DNA of 64,000 nucleotides from Bacillus sp. ZZV12-4809 (GTDB lineage Bacteria > Bacillota > Bacilli > Bacillales > Cytobacillaceae): positions 1 to 64,000 of the forward strand of contig NZ_VCRN01000014.1 of NCBI RefSeq assembly GCF_009849585.1, given 5' to 3'. The translations under genes and the position numbers were made by a program. A model generated the notes under the pieces. It was not told the DNA's origin. It did not search any database and was given only the letters and a program-made list of their open reading frames with translations. Shown here piece by piece: positions 1 through 8,954 of the stretch (positions within the stretch are counted from its first letter, which is position 1; each line of letters starts with the position of its first letter).

Positions 1-458
1 TTGGACGAAGGAATTTGAGAGCGAAGACTCTGTGAGGCATGGGAGGGTTGACCTCCATGAGATATGTGGACATCTACCAGTGCGGTCATATTCTTACTAA
101 TCCACCAATTTCTGTAATAGATTGGTTAGTGGGTTGTAGCTCATTTTTCTCTGTATGTCCAAATATATCCTTTTCAGTGACTATCATCCAATTGAAACCC
201 ATTTACCGGCAGGTAAATAGCTATGAAAATCTAAGAAATCAGGAGTAATCGGGTGTGTATGCTTCTTTTATTGAGGGAGTTTAGTTGAATAATCCTCATT
301 AGTTTTTTTCAACAATTGGCCAGATTACTTAATAACTACTTTACAAATATTTGGTTAAGTAAATTCAATAATTTTAGAATATTACTTTCTAAAATTATTG
401 AATTTTTTATTCCTAAAATATAGAATGGATTTAAATGGAATAATGATGGAGGTTACCC
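1..458. other. Upstream non-coding stretch
   Basis: No convincing gene is visible here. The first bases read as the end of a possible upstream frame (stop at 16-18). A 69-codon frame at 39-248 has no ribosome binding site and no recognisable domain. The last part holds the terminator-like palindrome at 364-408 and the leader of the regulator at 459. Confidence 0.4.
364..408 (+). terminator. Perfect hairpin with T run
   Basis: A 15-bp perfect inverted repeat (364-378 with 388-402) is followed by six T residues. It probably ends transcription from upstream. It lies about 50 bases before the regulator gene, so it could also act in that gene's leader. Confidence 0.7.
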
Positions 459-1505
459 ATGCACGTACTAAATATTGCAGGAAGACAAAGAGAGTATTAC
501 CAAATTCTTCTAGACTATTCTTTACTATGGGAAAGTGCTTTAGGAATAGCAGCAATTACTAACTCTCGACTTTTTGATACGTTAGAGAAGAAAAGTGAAT
601 TTGAACGCCAGCTGGAAACGATGCCAAGGGAATTATCATTGGAACTGAAATATGTAGAGAAAAACAATACATGGAAGTGTTTGCTTCAACTATTACACAG
701 TTACCAAATCACTTCACCAGAGGTAAATAAATTTGTTGCATATATTAATGACCTACCTGAGGAAGAACTTAAGTTTATTTGCTTGCCATACATTGGGGAT
801 AATGCTCAAGAAATTAGAAAACGTGCTGCTCAAGGAAGCAAAGAATCTTTACATGCATTAAAAGATTTGACAAGTGAAATCAGCTTTTTTCCAACCTACA
901 TTGAATTCATTAATCAGGTGAATGTTGCGGAACTCAAAAATCATCTAATAAGCGTTTTTTCAAAATGGTATGAATCGTTTATCCATCCCATTTCAGAAGA
1001 ATTAAATGCAATCTTAAAAAATGATTTTGAAAATAAGGCTGTTATGCAGAAAAAGATGAATGCTGAAGAATTTGTCGGCTGGGCGACCGGAGGAATTAGT
1101 TACGTTCCTGAACCTAGTATTCAGAATGTATTACTTATACCACACCTTACCTATAGACCATGGAATATTGAGTCATATATAGAAGGAACCAAGGTATTTT
1201 ATTATCCTGTGTCAAATGAGAGCATTAGTCCTGGTGATAGATATCTGCCAAATTATTTTTTAATCCAAAAACATAAAGCACTTGGTGATGAGGTTAGATT
1301 AAGAATGATTAAGCTTTTATTTGAGCGAGACTATACGTTACAAGATATCACCGAAAAACTTGAACTAGGAAAATCAACGGCACATCATCATCTAAAGATT
1401 CTAAGAGCTGCGACGTTAGTTGAAGTTAAATCTTCTAAATATAGATTAAGAGACGCATCACTAAATTCAATATATAAAGAATTAGAATTATATTTGAACC
1501 AATAG
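459..1505 (+). CDS. ArsR-like winged-helix transcriptional regulator
   Basis: A 348-residue DNA-binding regulator. The C-terminal 80 residues form an ArsR/SmtB-type winged helix, with ALGDEVRLRMIKLL and the recognition-helix segment GKSTAHHHLKIL visible. The long N-terminal part resembles DUF5937-type sensor regions found in Bacillus ArsR-like proteins and is probably the ligand or partner domain. The ATG at 459 has a good GGAGG seven bases upstream. The gene is 10 bases upstream of the MFS transporter at 1516, so the pair is very likely one operon in which the regulator controls the exporter. No metal-binding cysteine pair is seen, so a metal sensor is unlikely. The ligand is unknown. Confidence 0.75.
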   Translation: MHVLNIAGRQREYYQILLDYSLLWESALGIAAITNSRLFDTLEKKSEFERQLETMPRELSLELKYVEKNNTWKCLLQLLHSYQITSPEVNKFVAYINDLPEEELKFICLPYIGDNAQEIRKRAAQGSKESLHALKDLTSEISFFPTYIEFINQVNVAELKNHLISVFSKWYESFIHPISEELNAILKNDFENKAVMQKKMNAEEFVGWATGGISYVPEPSIQNVLLIPHLTYRPWNIESYIEGTKVFYYPVSNESISPGDRYLPNYFLIQKHKALGDEVRLRMIKLLFERDYTLQDITEKLELGKSTAHHHLKILRAATLVEVKSSKYRLRDASLNSIYKELELYLNQ

Positions 1506-1515
1506 GGGTGGGGCT

Positions 1516-2739
1516 ATGAAGAATGTATTAAAAAGCCGTGGGTTTGTAGCATTATGGTTAGGAACAGCTATATCTGAACTAGCAGGAGCCTTTGGAACAT
1601 TTTGTAATTCAATCTTAATATATGATATGACCGGCTCAAAACTAGCATTGGGAAGTATGTGGCTGCTTTACTTTATTCCTTCAATCATTCTTCAGCTTGT
1701 AAGCGGCCCTTTTATCGATAAATGGAGCAGGAAACGAATCATGATATTTTCTCAGTGGACAAGATCAGTGATTTTTTTATTTCTGCTTCTTATATTAGTA
1801 AGTGGAAACATTGAGTCCTGGCATATCTATGCAGTACAGATCGTCATTGGATTACTGGCTCCTTTTTATGTACCAGCGAGTCAAGCCATCACCCCCACCA
1901 TTGTTTTAAAGGAGCAATTAAGCACTGCAAATGCATATATAGACGGCACTTCACGGCTCATGATGTTTTTAGCTCCTGTTTCAGGCGGAATTGTTATTGA
2001 ATACATCGGAATAAAGCTAACCTTGTTAATTGTTGCCGTTCTGTTAACATTAAGTGGATTTTTTCTATTATGGGTGAAAGAACATCGAACTACAAAAGAA
2101 ATTCGTTCTACATGGTTAGAGCAATTTAAGGAGGGGATCAGTTATTTCTTTAAAGAACGCAGAATCGTATGGCTGGGTGTTTTTTTAGGTTTTGTTCAAT
2201 TTGGTGTTGGTGTAACAATGGTTATTAACTTACCTTATATTATAGATATCTTAGATGGCAGCTATAATGACTATGGATTATTTATGGCTGGGTTTCCTTT
2301 CGGTTATGTTTTGGGATCATTGTTTGTAGGGAAGGTAAAATACAAGAGCAGAAGAATGATCATGCTAGGAGCTCTAGTTATTGGCGGCTTAACCTATGTC
2401 TCCCTAGGAGTAATTATTAACTTATATTTTGCAATACTTGTCGAGGTTATTGCAGGTATTGCCATGGCTTTCTTTAATGTACATAACACGACCATAAACC
2501 AGCAAACCGTTCCTAATCATCTGATGGGAAAAGTCTTTTCGGTTCGATTAGTGATTATAAGAGGGGTGATGCCTCTTGGCGTACTTGTTGGGGGAGTGGT
2601 TAGTGAACTGTGGGGAATAAGACCATTATTCATACTAATAGGTACTTTAATATCTTCTGCAGCTATCATTGGAATTGTCTTTCCGTATTTTAAATTTATT
2701 GATGTTACGGTATCCTCTAGTGAAAAAGTTATGTCCTAA
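1516..2739 (+). CDS. MFS family efflux transporter
   Basis: A 407-residue integral membrane protein of the major facilitator superfamily, of the drug/macrolide-efflux-like type common in Bacillus. About twelve hydrophobic segments are evident. The MFS loop 2-3 signature appears near residues 65-75 (GPFIDKWSRKR). The start at 1516 has GGGGTGGGG just upstream. It is co-transcribed with the regulator at 459, which suggests inducible export of a compound sensed by that regulator. The substrate cannot be read from sequence. The length is normal for the family and no disruption is seen. Confidence 0.82.
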   Translation: MKNVLKSRGFVALWLGTAISELAGAFGTFCNSILIYDMTGSKLALGSMWLLYFIPSIILQLVSGPFIDKWSRKRIMIFSQWTRSVIFLFLLLILVSGNIESWHIYAVQIVIGLLAPFYVPASQAITPTIVLKEQLSTANAYIDGTSRLMMFLAPVSGGIVIEYIGIKLTLLIVAVLLTLSGFFLLWVKEHRTTKEIRSTWLEQFKEGISYFFKERRIVWLGVFLGFVQFGVGVTMVINLPYIIDILDGSYNDYGLFMAGFPFGYVLGSLFVGKVKYKSRRMIMLGALVIGGLTYVSLGVIINLYFAILVEVIAGIAMAFFNVHNTTINQQTVPNHLMGKVFSVRLVIIRGVMPLGVLVGGVVSELWGIRPLFILIGTLISSAAIIGIVFPYFKFIDVTVSSSEKVMS

Positions 2740-2771
2740 GCTTTTTTAAATTAGGCTTTGCAACGATTTTC

Positions 2772-2815
2772 AACAAAATGGCGCTTTTCTTTGGTAAGAA
2801 TCGCGTCATTTTGTT
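2772..2815 (+). terminator. Imperfect hairpin downstream of MFS gene
   Basis: An inverted repeat (AACAAAATGGCG with a bulged complement at 2802-2815) lies 30 bases after the transporter stop. It lacks a long T run, so it is a weak candidate terminator. Confidence 0.4.
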
Positions 2816-2982
2816 AACGTAAGTTGTGAAGATTTTCACTTAAACTAAACCAGCTAATAGTTTGTCAACATTTTTCAATGAAATAGAATTTTATATTATG
2901 GTATGCTAAAAATAAGCATGCCAAATAACCTTCCTAACCTGGATGTTTGGAAGGTTTTGCTTTTATTAGTCCATTTGGGTAG

Positions 2983-4210
2983 CTAAGCTAGATCTTGGAA
3001 AGTCGTTCTGCTTTTCAAAAGGGCATAAATCCATTGTAAAAGCTTATTGGCACAGGCTATTATTGCTACTTTAAAGGGTTTTCCTTCTTCCCGTTTTTTA
3101 TCATAGAATTCTCTCAACCTTTTATTGCGAGGGATTAGTTCCTCCGTCGTTTTGCTTTTCCTGGAATCCCGAATAGCACACCTAACGGCCATATACAGTG
3201 TATGCCTAAGTCGGCTTGAACCTCTTTTGGTAATCCTGTTTACGGTTCCTCTGAATTTACCTGATTCAAAGATACTCGGGTCAATACCAGCGAATGCGAC
3301 AAGCTTTTTAGGGTGATCAAACCGTTCAATCTCGCCAATTTCGGAAATGATCGTTGCAGCGATCTTTTCTCCGATCCCAGGGATTGATTGGATGATTTTA
3401 TATTCTTCAATATCTTTTGCCAAGGCATCTATCTCTTCTTCAAATTTGGATAGATGCTTTTGATATTCCAGAAGCATTTTTATATACATTTCCACGCTTA
3501 AAATGTGGCTTTGGTAGAGATTTTCCCTAAAGGGATTTTGGCTTGCGGCAGCTAAAAGGGCTATTGCTTTTGTCTTAGCCCACTTGATGGAGCGCCTTGG
3601 ACATAACTTTTTTATTGTGTTAGTAACTGTCTCTTCGCCTGCTTCTAAGATACTTTGAGATGTTGGAAATTCAAGTAAGGTGAGTAGAGAGACAACAGAA
3701 TATAAGTCCCCAAACACTCCTCTATATACTGGAAACACCTGATCCAAGACGGCTTGGAATTGCAGTTTTGTTTGCACATAAATCCCCGTAATATTTTCGT
3801 GCTGTCTAGTCAGGTTTCGAAGGTTCAAGAGCTGGATACCGCGTTTTTTATAAGGTTCCAAATCCTCTTTGTAATACATCTCGCAGAGATGATTGGCATC
3901 AATTATATCTGTCTTTACCTTTCTTAAACTTTGCCCGATATGAGACTAAAGGGTTAACAATAATGATCAAGTATCCTCTTTCTTCAAAATAATGGACTAC
4001 CGGAGTATGATAGTGACCGGTTGACTCCATGACTAATGGAGGTTTTACCCCAGTTATTCTCTCTACATCTGAGAGAAAGGAATGCAGTTTTTCCAGACCT
4101 TCAAGAGTGTGTTTAACTTTAAAGCTTTTTTGATAAGGTTTTTTCTTATCCAGGAAAGCTTGTATCTGGCTTTCACCTTTGGCTACATCCAGTCCAACCA
4201 CTGGATTCAT
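2983..4210 (-). mobile_element. IS110-family insertion sequence, boundaries not determined
   Basis: The transposase type identifies the element. IS110 elements lack clear terminal inverted repeats, so the ends cannot be called by eye. The flanking non-coding sequence up to about 2900 and 4400 may belong to it, as non-coding ends are typical for this family. In this family the non-coding end can encode the bridge RNA that guides recombination. The element sits between the exporter operon and an unrelated hypothetical gene. Confidence 0.75.
2983..4210 (-). pseudogene. IS110 transposase, frameshifted
   Basis: The gene is read as two pieces on the minus strand. Positions 4210-3899 give the N-terminal DEDD RuvC-like domain (VVGLDVAKGESQ, then VMESTGHYHTPV). 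Positions 3879-2983 give the C-terminal transposase-20 domain, with the serine region around IPGIGEKIAATIISEIGE and FAGIDPS. The two frames differ. The conserved motif that should read like KTDxxDA spans the junction: one extra base in the purine run near 3920 turns V-K-T-D-I-I-D-A into a stop-terminated frame. Removing one base restores a continuous protein of about 400 residues, the normal IS110 size. It is most likely inactivated, although a sequencing error is possible. Confidence 0.8.
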
Positions 4211-4569
4211 TGGCTTCTCCTCCTAAATCATATTTGCCGGCACCCCTAATCCCTTCTTGCAGTATCATAGCATCGCTTGTTATACGAGATCAACGTCCCA
4301 ACCAGCCTCAATCATGTTTCTACAAGTAGGGGGCGAACGGTTTAGTTGACGGGATCAAGTCCCACGGGTGCTTACGTTCTACCCCGGCTACGGTTATCAT
4401 ATATCGATATAAAAAATGATCAACCAGAAATATTTTCATTTCTAGTTGATCTTATAATACGAAAGGGTGCTTTAGTTTAATTAGAACGTATATCAATAAC
4501 AAACTCGCCAATTTAGAGGCGAGTTTTGCTTGCAAGACAATACCATGTCAAATAAATTAAAGTGTAGTC
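4211..4569. other. Intergenic stretch with two hairpins
   Basis: No gene is seen. Positions 4418-4451 form a 14-bp stem with one mismatch. Positions 4501-4526 form the terminator of the minus-strand gene. The first part is probably the non-coding end of the IS110 element. Confidence 0.4.
4501..4526 (-). terminator. Terminator of the 4570 gene
   Basis: A 9-bp perfect stem (AAACTCGCC with GGCGAGTTT) lies about 45 bases beyond the stop of the minus-strand gene. A-rich and T-rich flanks let it work in either direction. Confidence 0.65.
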
Positions 4570-5001
4570 TTACTTTAACAGCCTTAATTCGTATGCTTTA
4601 TCAATGAAAGGAATTATTTCCTCCAAATTATCAACCCATTCTAATCGTATATAAGCCTCCCCAGGAGTAAGCTTTGTACCATCTGTATCTTTGTAGTTCC
4701 TCTTCAATAATTCATCAATTTCGTGCTGCATAGAGATTGCAGCCTGGGTATGAAGCTTTTTTCCCAGATGTAAAACCAGACATACATGTCTTGCAGCGGT
4801 TAAAGACAAAAATTTAAAGGAGCCTTTTTTACTAATATAACCTATACAATCCGTTCGTTCGCCTTGCTTATAGCGATCGTGATAATCCTCAACTTCCTCC
4901 CTATATGCACTTTTATTATATAGATATTCATCAACTTCTCTCGCTAACTCTCTTGCTTTAGTAGTCTTAAAGAGATCGAAAAAATAATCTTTTGTTTTCA
5001 A
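4570..5001 (-). CDS. Hypothetical protein, 143 aa
   Basis: I do not recognise this family. It is soluble and charged, with no signal peptide or membrane segment, and is predicted mostly helical. The TTG at 5001 is preferred because a GGGGGA ribosome binding site lies about eight bases upstream. The longer reading from 5016 would place that site inside the coding region. The gene stands alone, divergent from the RsfA-like gene, with a terminator at 4501-4526. Confidence 0.55.
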   Translation of the reverse strand: MKTKDYFFDLFKTTKARELAREVDEYLYNKSAYREEVEDYHDRYKQGERTDCIGYISKKGSFKFLSLTAARHVCLVLHLGKKLHTQAAISMQHEIDELLKRNYKDTDGTKLTPGEAYIRLEWVDNLEEIIPFIDKAYELRLLK

Positions 5002-5176
5002 AACATCATCCCCCAAAACCTATTACGTATATTCTTAATTATACATATGGAACCAGCCTATCGTTTGAATTTTTAACCTAATGATGTTTTTAGTTTTAAA
5101 TCATGCTATATCGCCTTCTACATTTGTAAATCCATTCATATTTATATTTATATAAAAATTTTGGGAGGGAAGGGCC

Positions 5177-5710
5177 GTGACTAAAACCAGACAAGATGCT
5201 TGGACAGGGGAAGAGGATGAGCTACTAGCAAATGTAGTACTTTCTAATATTCGAACCGGGGGAACACAATTAAAGGCATTTGAAGAAGTAGGTAAACAAC
5301 TATCAAGAACCGCTTCTGCCTGTGGCTTTAGGTGGAATGCTTGTGTTAGAAGGCAATATAAAGAGGAGATTTTACAAGCGAAAACCCAAAGGAAAGAGCT
5401 AGCTCCAACCCAGGCAGAAAATAATACAAAGACAATAGGACAGATTGTTAGTAAGGAGCAATCACCATCTGGAGATATTATAGAGCTTCAAATACTTATC
5501 AATAATATTGAACTATTGTATAAAAAAGCTTTTGAAGAAGTGGAACCACATAACCAAGTTGATAATCTAAAAAAACAAGTTTTATTTTTGAAAGAGGAAA
5601 ACCAAAAACTATCAGCAGAGAAAGACAAAATCGAAAAAGAATATAACAAGCTAAAAGAAATAATAGAATCTTCTACTAGGTTACTTACCTCGGGAGTCCG
5701 CCTTAAATAG
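5177..5710 (+). CDS. RsfA-like Myb/SANT transcriptional regulator
   Basis: A 177-residue protein whose first 65 residues match the RsfA/YlbO family of prespore regulators of Bacillus. It begins with a Myb-like helix bundle ([11 protein letters not shown], then [19 protein letters not shown]). A glutamine/lysine-rich linker leads into a C-terminal coiled coil at residues 125-165, as in RsfA. The GTG start is preceded by GGGAGGGAAGGG. In Bacillus subtilis RsfA modulates sigma-F-dependent genes in the forespore, so a plasmid copy could link plasmid genes to sporulation. That role is inferred from family only. Confidence 0.8.
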   Translation: MTKTRQDAWTGEEDELLANVVLSNIRTGGTQLKAFEEVGKQLSRTASACGFRWNACVRRQYKEEILQAKTQRKELAPTQAENNTKTIGQIVSKEQSPSGDIIELQILINNIELLYKKAFEEVEPHNQVDNLKKQVLFLKEENQKLSAEKDKIEKEYNKLKEIIESSTRLLTSGVRLK

Positions 5711-5795
5711 AAACTTAACAATATCTTCCCCAGGTGTTGAATATTTCCACTAGGCATGTTTTAATTTAGGTACAACAACTGGATAACCAAAAGGG

Positions 5796-5852
5796 AAGCC
5801 CCCTATCAAACAAGCCGAAATACCTTCGGTTTCTTTGTAGGGGGCTTTTTGT
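5796..5852 (+). terminator. Strong intrinsic terminator
   Basis: Arms at 5796-5810 and 5834-5847 form a GC-rich 14-bp stem with one bulged base. An inner small hairpin lies between them and a T run follows. It ends the RsfA-like gene and insulates the replication region. Confidence 0.85.
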
Positions 5853-5995
5853 CGTCTATTCGACATTTATCTGGTTAAAAGGCCAAAGTATATTAGAATT
5901 ACCTGTCTAGTTTTGTTATGATAGAAAATATAGCATCTATAGACATAATAGTGTTAATTCACTATAAAATGGCAAAAAAAAAACCCACCAGAGGC

Positions 5996-6041
5996 TTTCA
6001 TTTAATCTCTTCCAGTTTGGCCGCTGAAAGATTAAATGAAA
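5996..6041 (+). promoter_or_regulatory. Inverted repeat in the rep leader
   Basis: A 13-bp perfect inverted repeat (arms 5997-6009 and 6029-6041) lies in the 450-base region before the initiator gene. It has no T run. It could be an operator for Rep autoregulation or part of a copy-control RNA. No direct proof is visible. Confidence 0.4.
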
Positions 6042-6164
6042 TTCAAAAGGCGGGATTTCTCATACTTGATAATTTAATTCATATTTTAACAGTTTGAATT
6101 ACTTATTTCAAGAAGGAATCTCCGTTCAGAGCCTTACGGGTAAAATGATTTGGAGGTTTTAATT

Positions 6165-7166
6165 TTGAAAGATGCTCGTCCTAATCTAAAGGGGGAAAAT
6201 TATCCCCTTATCTATTACCGTCCTGTCAAAGAAGATCTAAAAATTGAAAAATCTAGGTGGTTAATAGACAAAACAGGTCAATTTAAAGAATTTTTTTATC
6301 ATGACCCTGTAGTTAATAAAATCCTTTTTAATGAAGAGAAGGTTAAAGAATTTAGCTTAGATGGTTATGGTCAAAACATTGAATTCGAAGATCGGAATTT
6401 TACAATCATACATAACTACCTTATTCATTTTTGGCAGCACTTTCTTAAAGCAGATGGTTTGGCACTGTTTATCACACTTAAAAGCTATTGTATTGAGAAA
6501 GACTATTGCTGGCCAGCATTAAAGACTCTGCAGCTTCAGTGTTCTTTTGGTTCTGTGAATACTGTTAAAAGTAGGTTAAGTCTCTTAGAAAAATACGGAT
6601 TTGTATTCAGATTTAACTGCATGTCTGCAGATGAGAAGAAAAAAAATATGGATGAAACACCAATTTATAAAGTGAGAAGACGGGTGCCATTTCTTCCGAA
6701 GGAATTGTATGAAGAGCTTCCGGAGGAACTAAAGAGAAGGCATGATGACTTTATGGAAAAATATATGTCTGTTTATAGCCCAGACAACCTTGGAAATGTC
6801 GTTAATTATGAAGGGATTTATGAGGACTTTATTGAACAGGGTGAAACGTTCCATAAGCCGGTAAAAAAGAGAAATGCTGCGGCACAAAAACATAAACTAG
6901 ATATCAAAGAATCAATGACAACTGATGACTTGAATCTTACAAAGCAGGTATTGGAATACATACAAGCTAAAATTTCGAAACCATCTTTCGATACCTGGTT
7001 TAAAGATTCTTTATTTAAAAACCGTGATTCCGTGATTACACTCTATGCACAAAATAAATTTTCGGCTAGCTGGATTAATGATAGACATATAGATTTAATT
7101 ACACAGGCGTTGAATGATTTAAATATTAATTTCTTAGATATCAAAATTATTTCTATTGAAGAGTAG
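6165..7166 (+). CDS. Plasmid replication initiator with DnaA-N-like C-terminal domain
   Basis: A 333-residue initiator-like protein. The middle part (about residues 90-180) has the helix-turn-helix layout of RepA-type plasmid initiators, with ALFITLKSYCIEKDYCWPA and a following winged segment. The last 75 residues resemble DnaA domain I (VLEYIQAKISKPSFDTWF, then a lysine/serine-rich strand). In DnaA that domain contacts the replicative helicase and other initiation factors. The TTG at 6165 is chosen because GGAGG ends eight bases upstream; the TTG at 6150 would lie before that site. Iterons and a DnaA box follow directly, which supports the role. It may serve as both origin binder and helicase recruiter (inference). 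Confidence 0.8.
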   Translation: MKDARPNLKGENYPLIYYRPVKEDLKIEKSRWLIDKTGQFKEFFYHDPVVNKILFNEEKVKEFSLDGYGQNIEFEDRNFTIIHNYLIHFWQHFLKADGLALFITLKSYCIEKDYCWPALKTLQLQCSFGSVNTVKSRLSLLEKYGFVFRFNCMSADEKKKNMDETPIYKVRRRVPFLPKELYEELPEELKRRHDDFMEKYMSVYSPDNLGNVVNYEGIYEDFIEQGETFHKPVKKRNAAAQKHKLDIKESMTTDDLNLTKQVLEYIQAKISKPSFDTWFKDSLFKNRDSVITLYAQNKFSASWINDRHIDLITQALNDLNINFLDIKIISIEE

Positions 7167-7191
7167 AGGGATCATTTCCTCTACTCTTTTT
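7160..7191 (+). terminator. Terminator overlapping the rep stop codon
   Basis: A 10-bp perfect stem (7160-7169 with 7178-7187) is followed by T residues. It begins inside the last codons of the initiator gene and should keep rep transcription out of the origin. Confidence 0.8.
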
Positions 7192-7483
7192 CTATATAAA
7201 TATATATATTAAAGTCTTTTTAAAGATTTATATTATTCGGCATCATCTTATGATGGGGGGGTGGGTCAGGAAATGACGCCCGGAAAATCCGCCTATCATT
7301 TCCTGACGGGCTAGGGTGTCATCTCCTGACAGGCGGTTTTATTAACAAAATAAAGATTTCTTGTGGATAAGTCCGCCCGTCATTTCCTGATAGGCGTAAC
7401 CCGTCATTTCCTGACGGGTGGGGGTCATTTCGTGATGGGTCCGCCTGTCATCTTATGATGGGTAGGTGTCATTCCTTGATGGG
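7192..7483. other. Plasmid replication origin with nine iterons and a DnaA box
   Basis: An AT-rich stretch (7192-7237) is followed by repeats of consensus TCATTTCCTGAYGGG. Direct copies start at 7243, 7296, 7319, 7380, 7404, 7425, 7448 and 7469, and one inverted copy lies at 7265-7279. Many copies are themselves short palindromes because CCCG or CCTG precedes them. A perfect DnaA box (TGTGGATAA, complement of TTATCCACA) lies at 7362-7370. Together with the adjacent initiator gene this is a classic iteron-regulated theta origin. Confidence 0.85.
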
Positions 7484-7588
7484 TAGTATTGTGGAATAAT
7501 TTGAGAATTAGTCACTTATCATTCTTGTCTAAATAGAAAACAAAGGATATAATACCAATATATTCATTTCATTTTTTCATTTTATGGC

Positions 7589-7694
7589 AATCCTATGAGG
7601 ATTAGCGGGTATTTTTAATCATTAGCAGCCTTTGCGGTTGATGGATAAATAGCTTTTTTATTGCTATTTTTTCAGAAACTTCAAGGGCTTTTTT
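7589..7694 (+). ncRNA. Structured RNA leader element, copy A
   Basis: Copy A of a three-member leader family (others at 52151 and 54416). It has a 5-bp hairpin (7589-7603), then AGCGG, then 19 bases, then GCCTTTG (7628-7634). An inner hairpin (AATAGC with GCTATT) comes next, followed by a 3' arm (7682-7689) that pairs with AGCCTTTG to make a terminator with a T run. It precedes the ardC-like gene. The family was not recognised as a known riboswitch. Confidence 0.7.
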
Positions 7695-7727
7695 GTGTTT
7701 TCAAAGCAATTGAAGATGGTCGTATTC

Positions 7728-7757
7728 AAAGAGAATGGGTTTCCTATTCTCTTTTTT
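7728..7757 (+). terminator. Second leader terminator before ardC
   Basis: A 12-bp stem (7728-7739 with 7743-7754, one G-T pair) with a six-T tail ends 35 bases before the ardC start. Read-through of two terminators would be needed to express the gene from an upstream promoter. Confidence 0.75.
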
Positions 7758-7791
7758 ATATATACACACTAAAAGATAGGGGCTGTTGTAC

Positions 7792-8685
7792 ATGGCAAAT
7801 CGTCAAGGTAAGAGCAAGAGATGGAGCAAAGGAGGTCCAAGCGTTGAAGAAAGAGTAAAAGAACTTGTTTCTGTCCTGGATGAAGGTGTAAGAAACTTTG
7901 AATATTCTCCAGAAGAATTCAAAGCTCTTTTAGAAATGAAAGCACTGATGCCGAATTACTCTTTTAAAAACATTATGGTTGCTAAAACTCAATTTCCAAA
8001 TGCCAGCTATATAGCGAGCTTCAAACGTTGGAATGAGTTAGGCCGCAATATCAAACTAGGTTCTAAAGCCATTAGAATCTTCAAGCCGAAATTCATAAAG
8101 GTGAAAGATGAACATGGCAATGAAACCGGTGAAACACAGCTAGGTGGTTTCATAACTGTTCCAGTTTTCGCGCTTGAACAGACGGAAGGCGATCCGCTTC
8201 CTATTGATAAGGTGATTATAAAGCTTGAAGGCGATTCTGAGGCAGCTAGAGAGATTATTGAATATGCTGAACAGATTGCTGAAGAAGATAATTGTCCAAT
8301 CACATATGGAGATGCGCAAGGAGCCAATGGTTACTATAGCCGAGCAAACCATGAAATCGTCGTTAGTGACACTTTAAGTGTTAATCATAAATGCAAGACA
8401 TTAGTACATGAATTGGTGCATTCAAAGGTGCATCGATATGATACTAAGTCTTCTACATCGGAGAAGGAAGTTGTTGCAGAAGGAACAGCCTTTATTGTTT
8501 GTTCGTTCTTCGGCTTAGACACATCAGATTATTCCTTCCGATATGTTAACTCATGGAGCAAACATGACCCCGATTCTCTTTTAAATTACGGATCTATGAT
8601 TTGTGATATTTCAGGACGAATCATAAATGAGTTTAGAACTTTAATGGAAGCGAATAAAGAGGAAAAAAATCTTCAAACAGCTTAG
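7792..8685 (+). CDS. ardC: ArdC-like antirestriction protein with zinc metallopeptidase domain
   Basis: A 298-residue protein of the ArdC type. Residues 40-110 match the ArdC N-terminal ssDNA-binding domain (SFKNIMVAKTQFPNAS, then ASFKRWNELGRNIKLGSKAI). The C-terminal half is an ImmA/IrrE-like metallopeptidase with the HExxH zinc motif in LVHELVHSKVH and a downstream glutamate in KEVVAEGTAF. ArdC proteins protect incoming single-stranded plasmid DNA from restriction during conjugation. The ATG at 7792 is preferred over the TTG at 7786 because of spacing to GATAGGGG. It is the first gene after the origin, a usual place for leading-region genes. Its leader carries two terminators. Confidence 0.82.
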   Translation: MANRQGKSKRWSKGGPSVEERVKELVSVLDEGVRNFEYSPEEFKALLEMKALMPNYSFKNIMVAKTQFPNASYIASFKRWNELGRNIKLGSKAIRIFKPKFIKVKDEHGNETGETQLGGFITVPVFALEQTEGDPLPIDKVIIKLEGDSEAAREIIEYAEQIAEEDNCPITYGDAQGANGYYSRANHEIVVSDTLSVNHKCKTLVHELVHSKVHRYDTKSSTSEKEVVAEGTAFIVCSFFGLDTSDYSFRYVNSWSKHDPDSLLNYGSMICDISGRIINEFRTLMEANKEEKNLQTA

Positions 8686-8714
8686 TTTTTTCTGAGAAAG
8701 GAAGTGCAGCACCA

Positions 8715-8954
8715 ATGCACCAGGTTTCTTCTTTTCAATTAGAGGAGTACGCCGGCCAGAAGTTTTTCGTGGAGTATGTTGATTCCCTGCCTCTCGGAAG
8801 CTTGTTCAGAATCCATATGAGTAATGGTGTAATTCATAATCTGACTACCGGCTGTTATGACTCAATTGAAAAGGCAAGGCAAGAAGTTATTACGGCATTT
8901 AAAGAATTTTTAGATGGGAGCATTAATACGGATGATATTCATATTGGAGACTGA
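8715..8954 (+). CDS. Hypothetical protein, 79 aa
   Basis: A small acidic soluble protein with no recognised domain. It follows ardC by 29 bases with a GAAAGGAAG ribosome binding site, so it is probably in the same transcript. Its end overlaps the next small frame. Confidence 0.55.
   Translation: MHQVSSFQLEEYAGQKFFVEYVDSLPLGSLFRIHMSNGVIHNLTTGCYDSIEKARQEVITAFKEFLDGSINTDDIHIGD

Noticed and set aside
39-248. 69-codon frame at the window start
   Set aside because: No ribosome binding site, no recognisable domain and an atypical composition; treated as chance.
7243-7483. Regular repeats that could suggest a CRISPR array
   Set aside because: Unit length is about 15 bases with irregular 6-45-base gaps and one inverted copy, next to a Rep gene and a DnaA box. 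This is an iteron array.
7589-7694. Resemblance of the leader family to the c-di-GMP (GEMM) riboswitch through AGCGGG and GATGG
   Set aside because: The GEMM core order and the conserved GGGCAAA and CGCAAAGC segments are missing. The shared words occur in a different order and spacing.
8007-8352. Minus-strand frames inside the ardC gene
   Set aside because: They are low-complexity shadows of a gene with clear ArdC and HExxH motifs.
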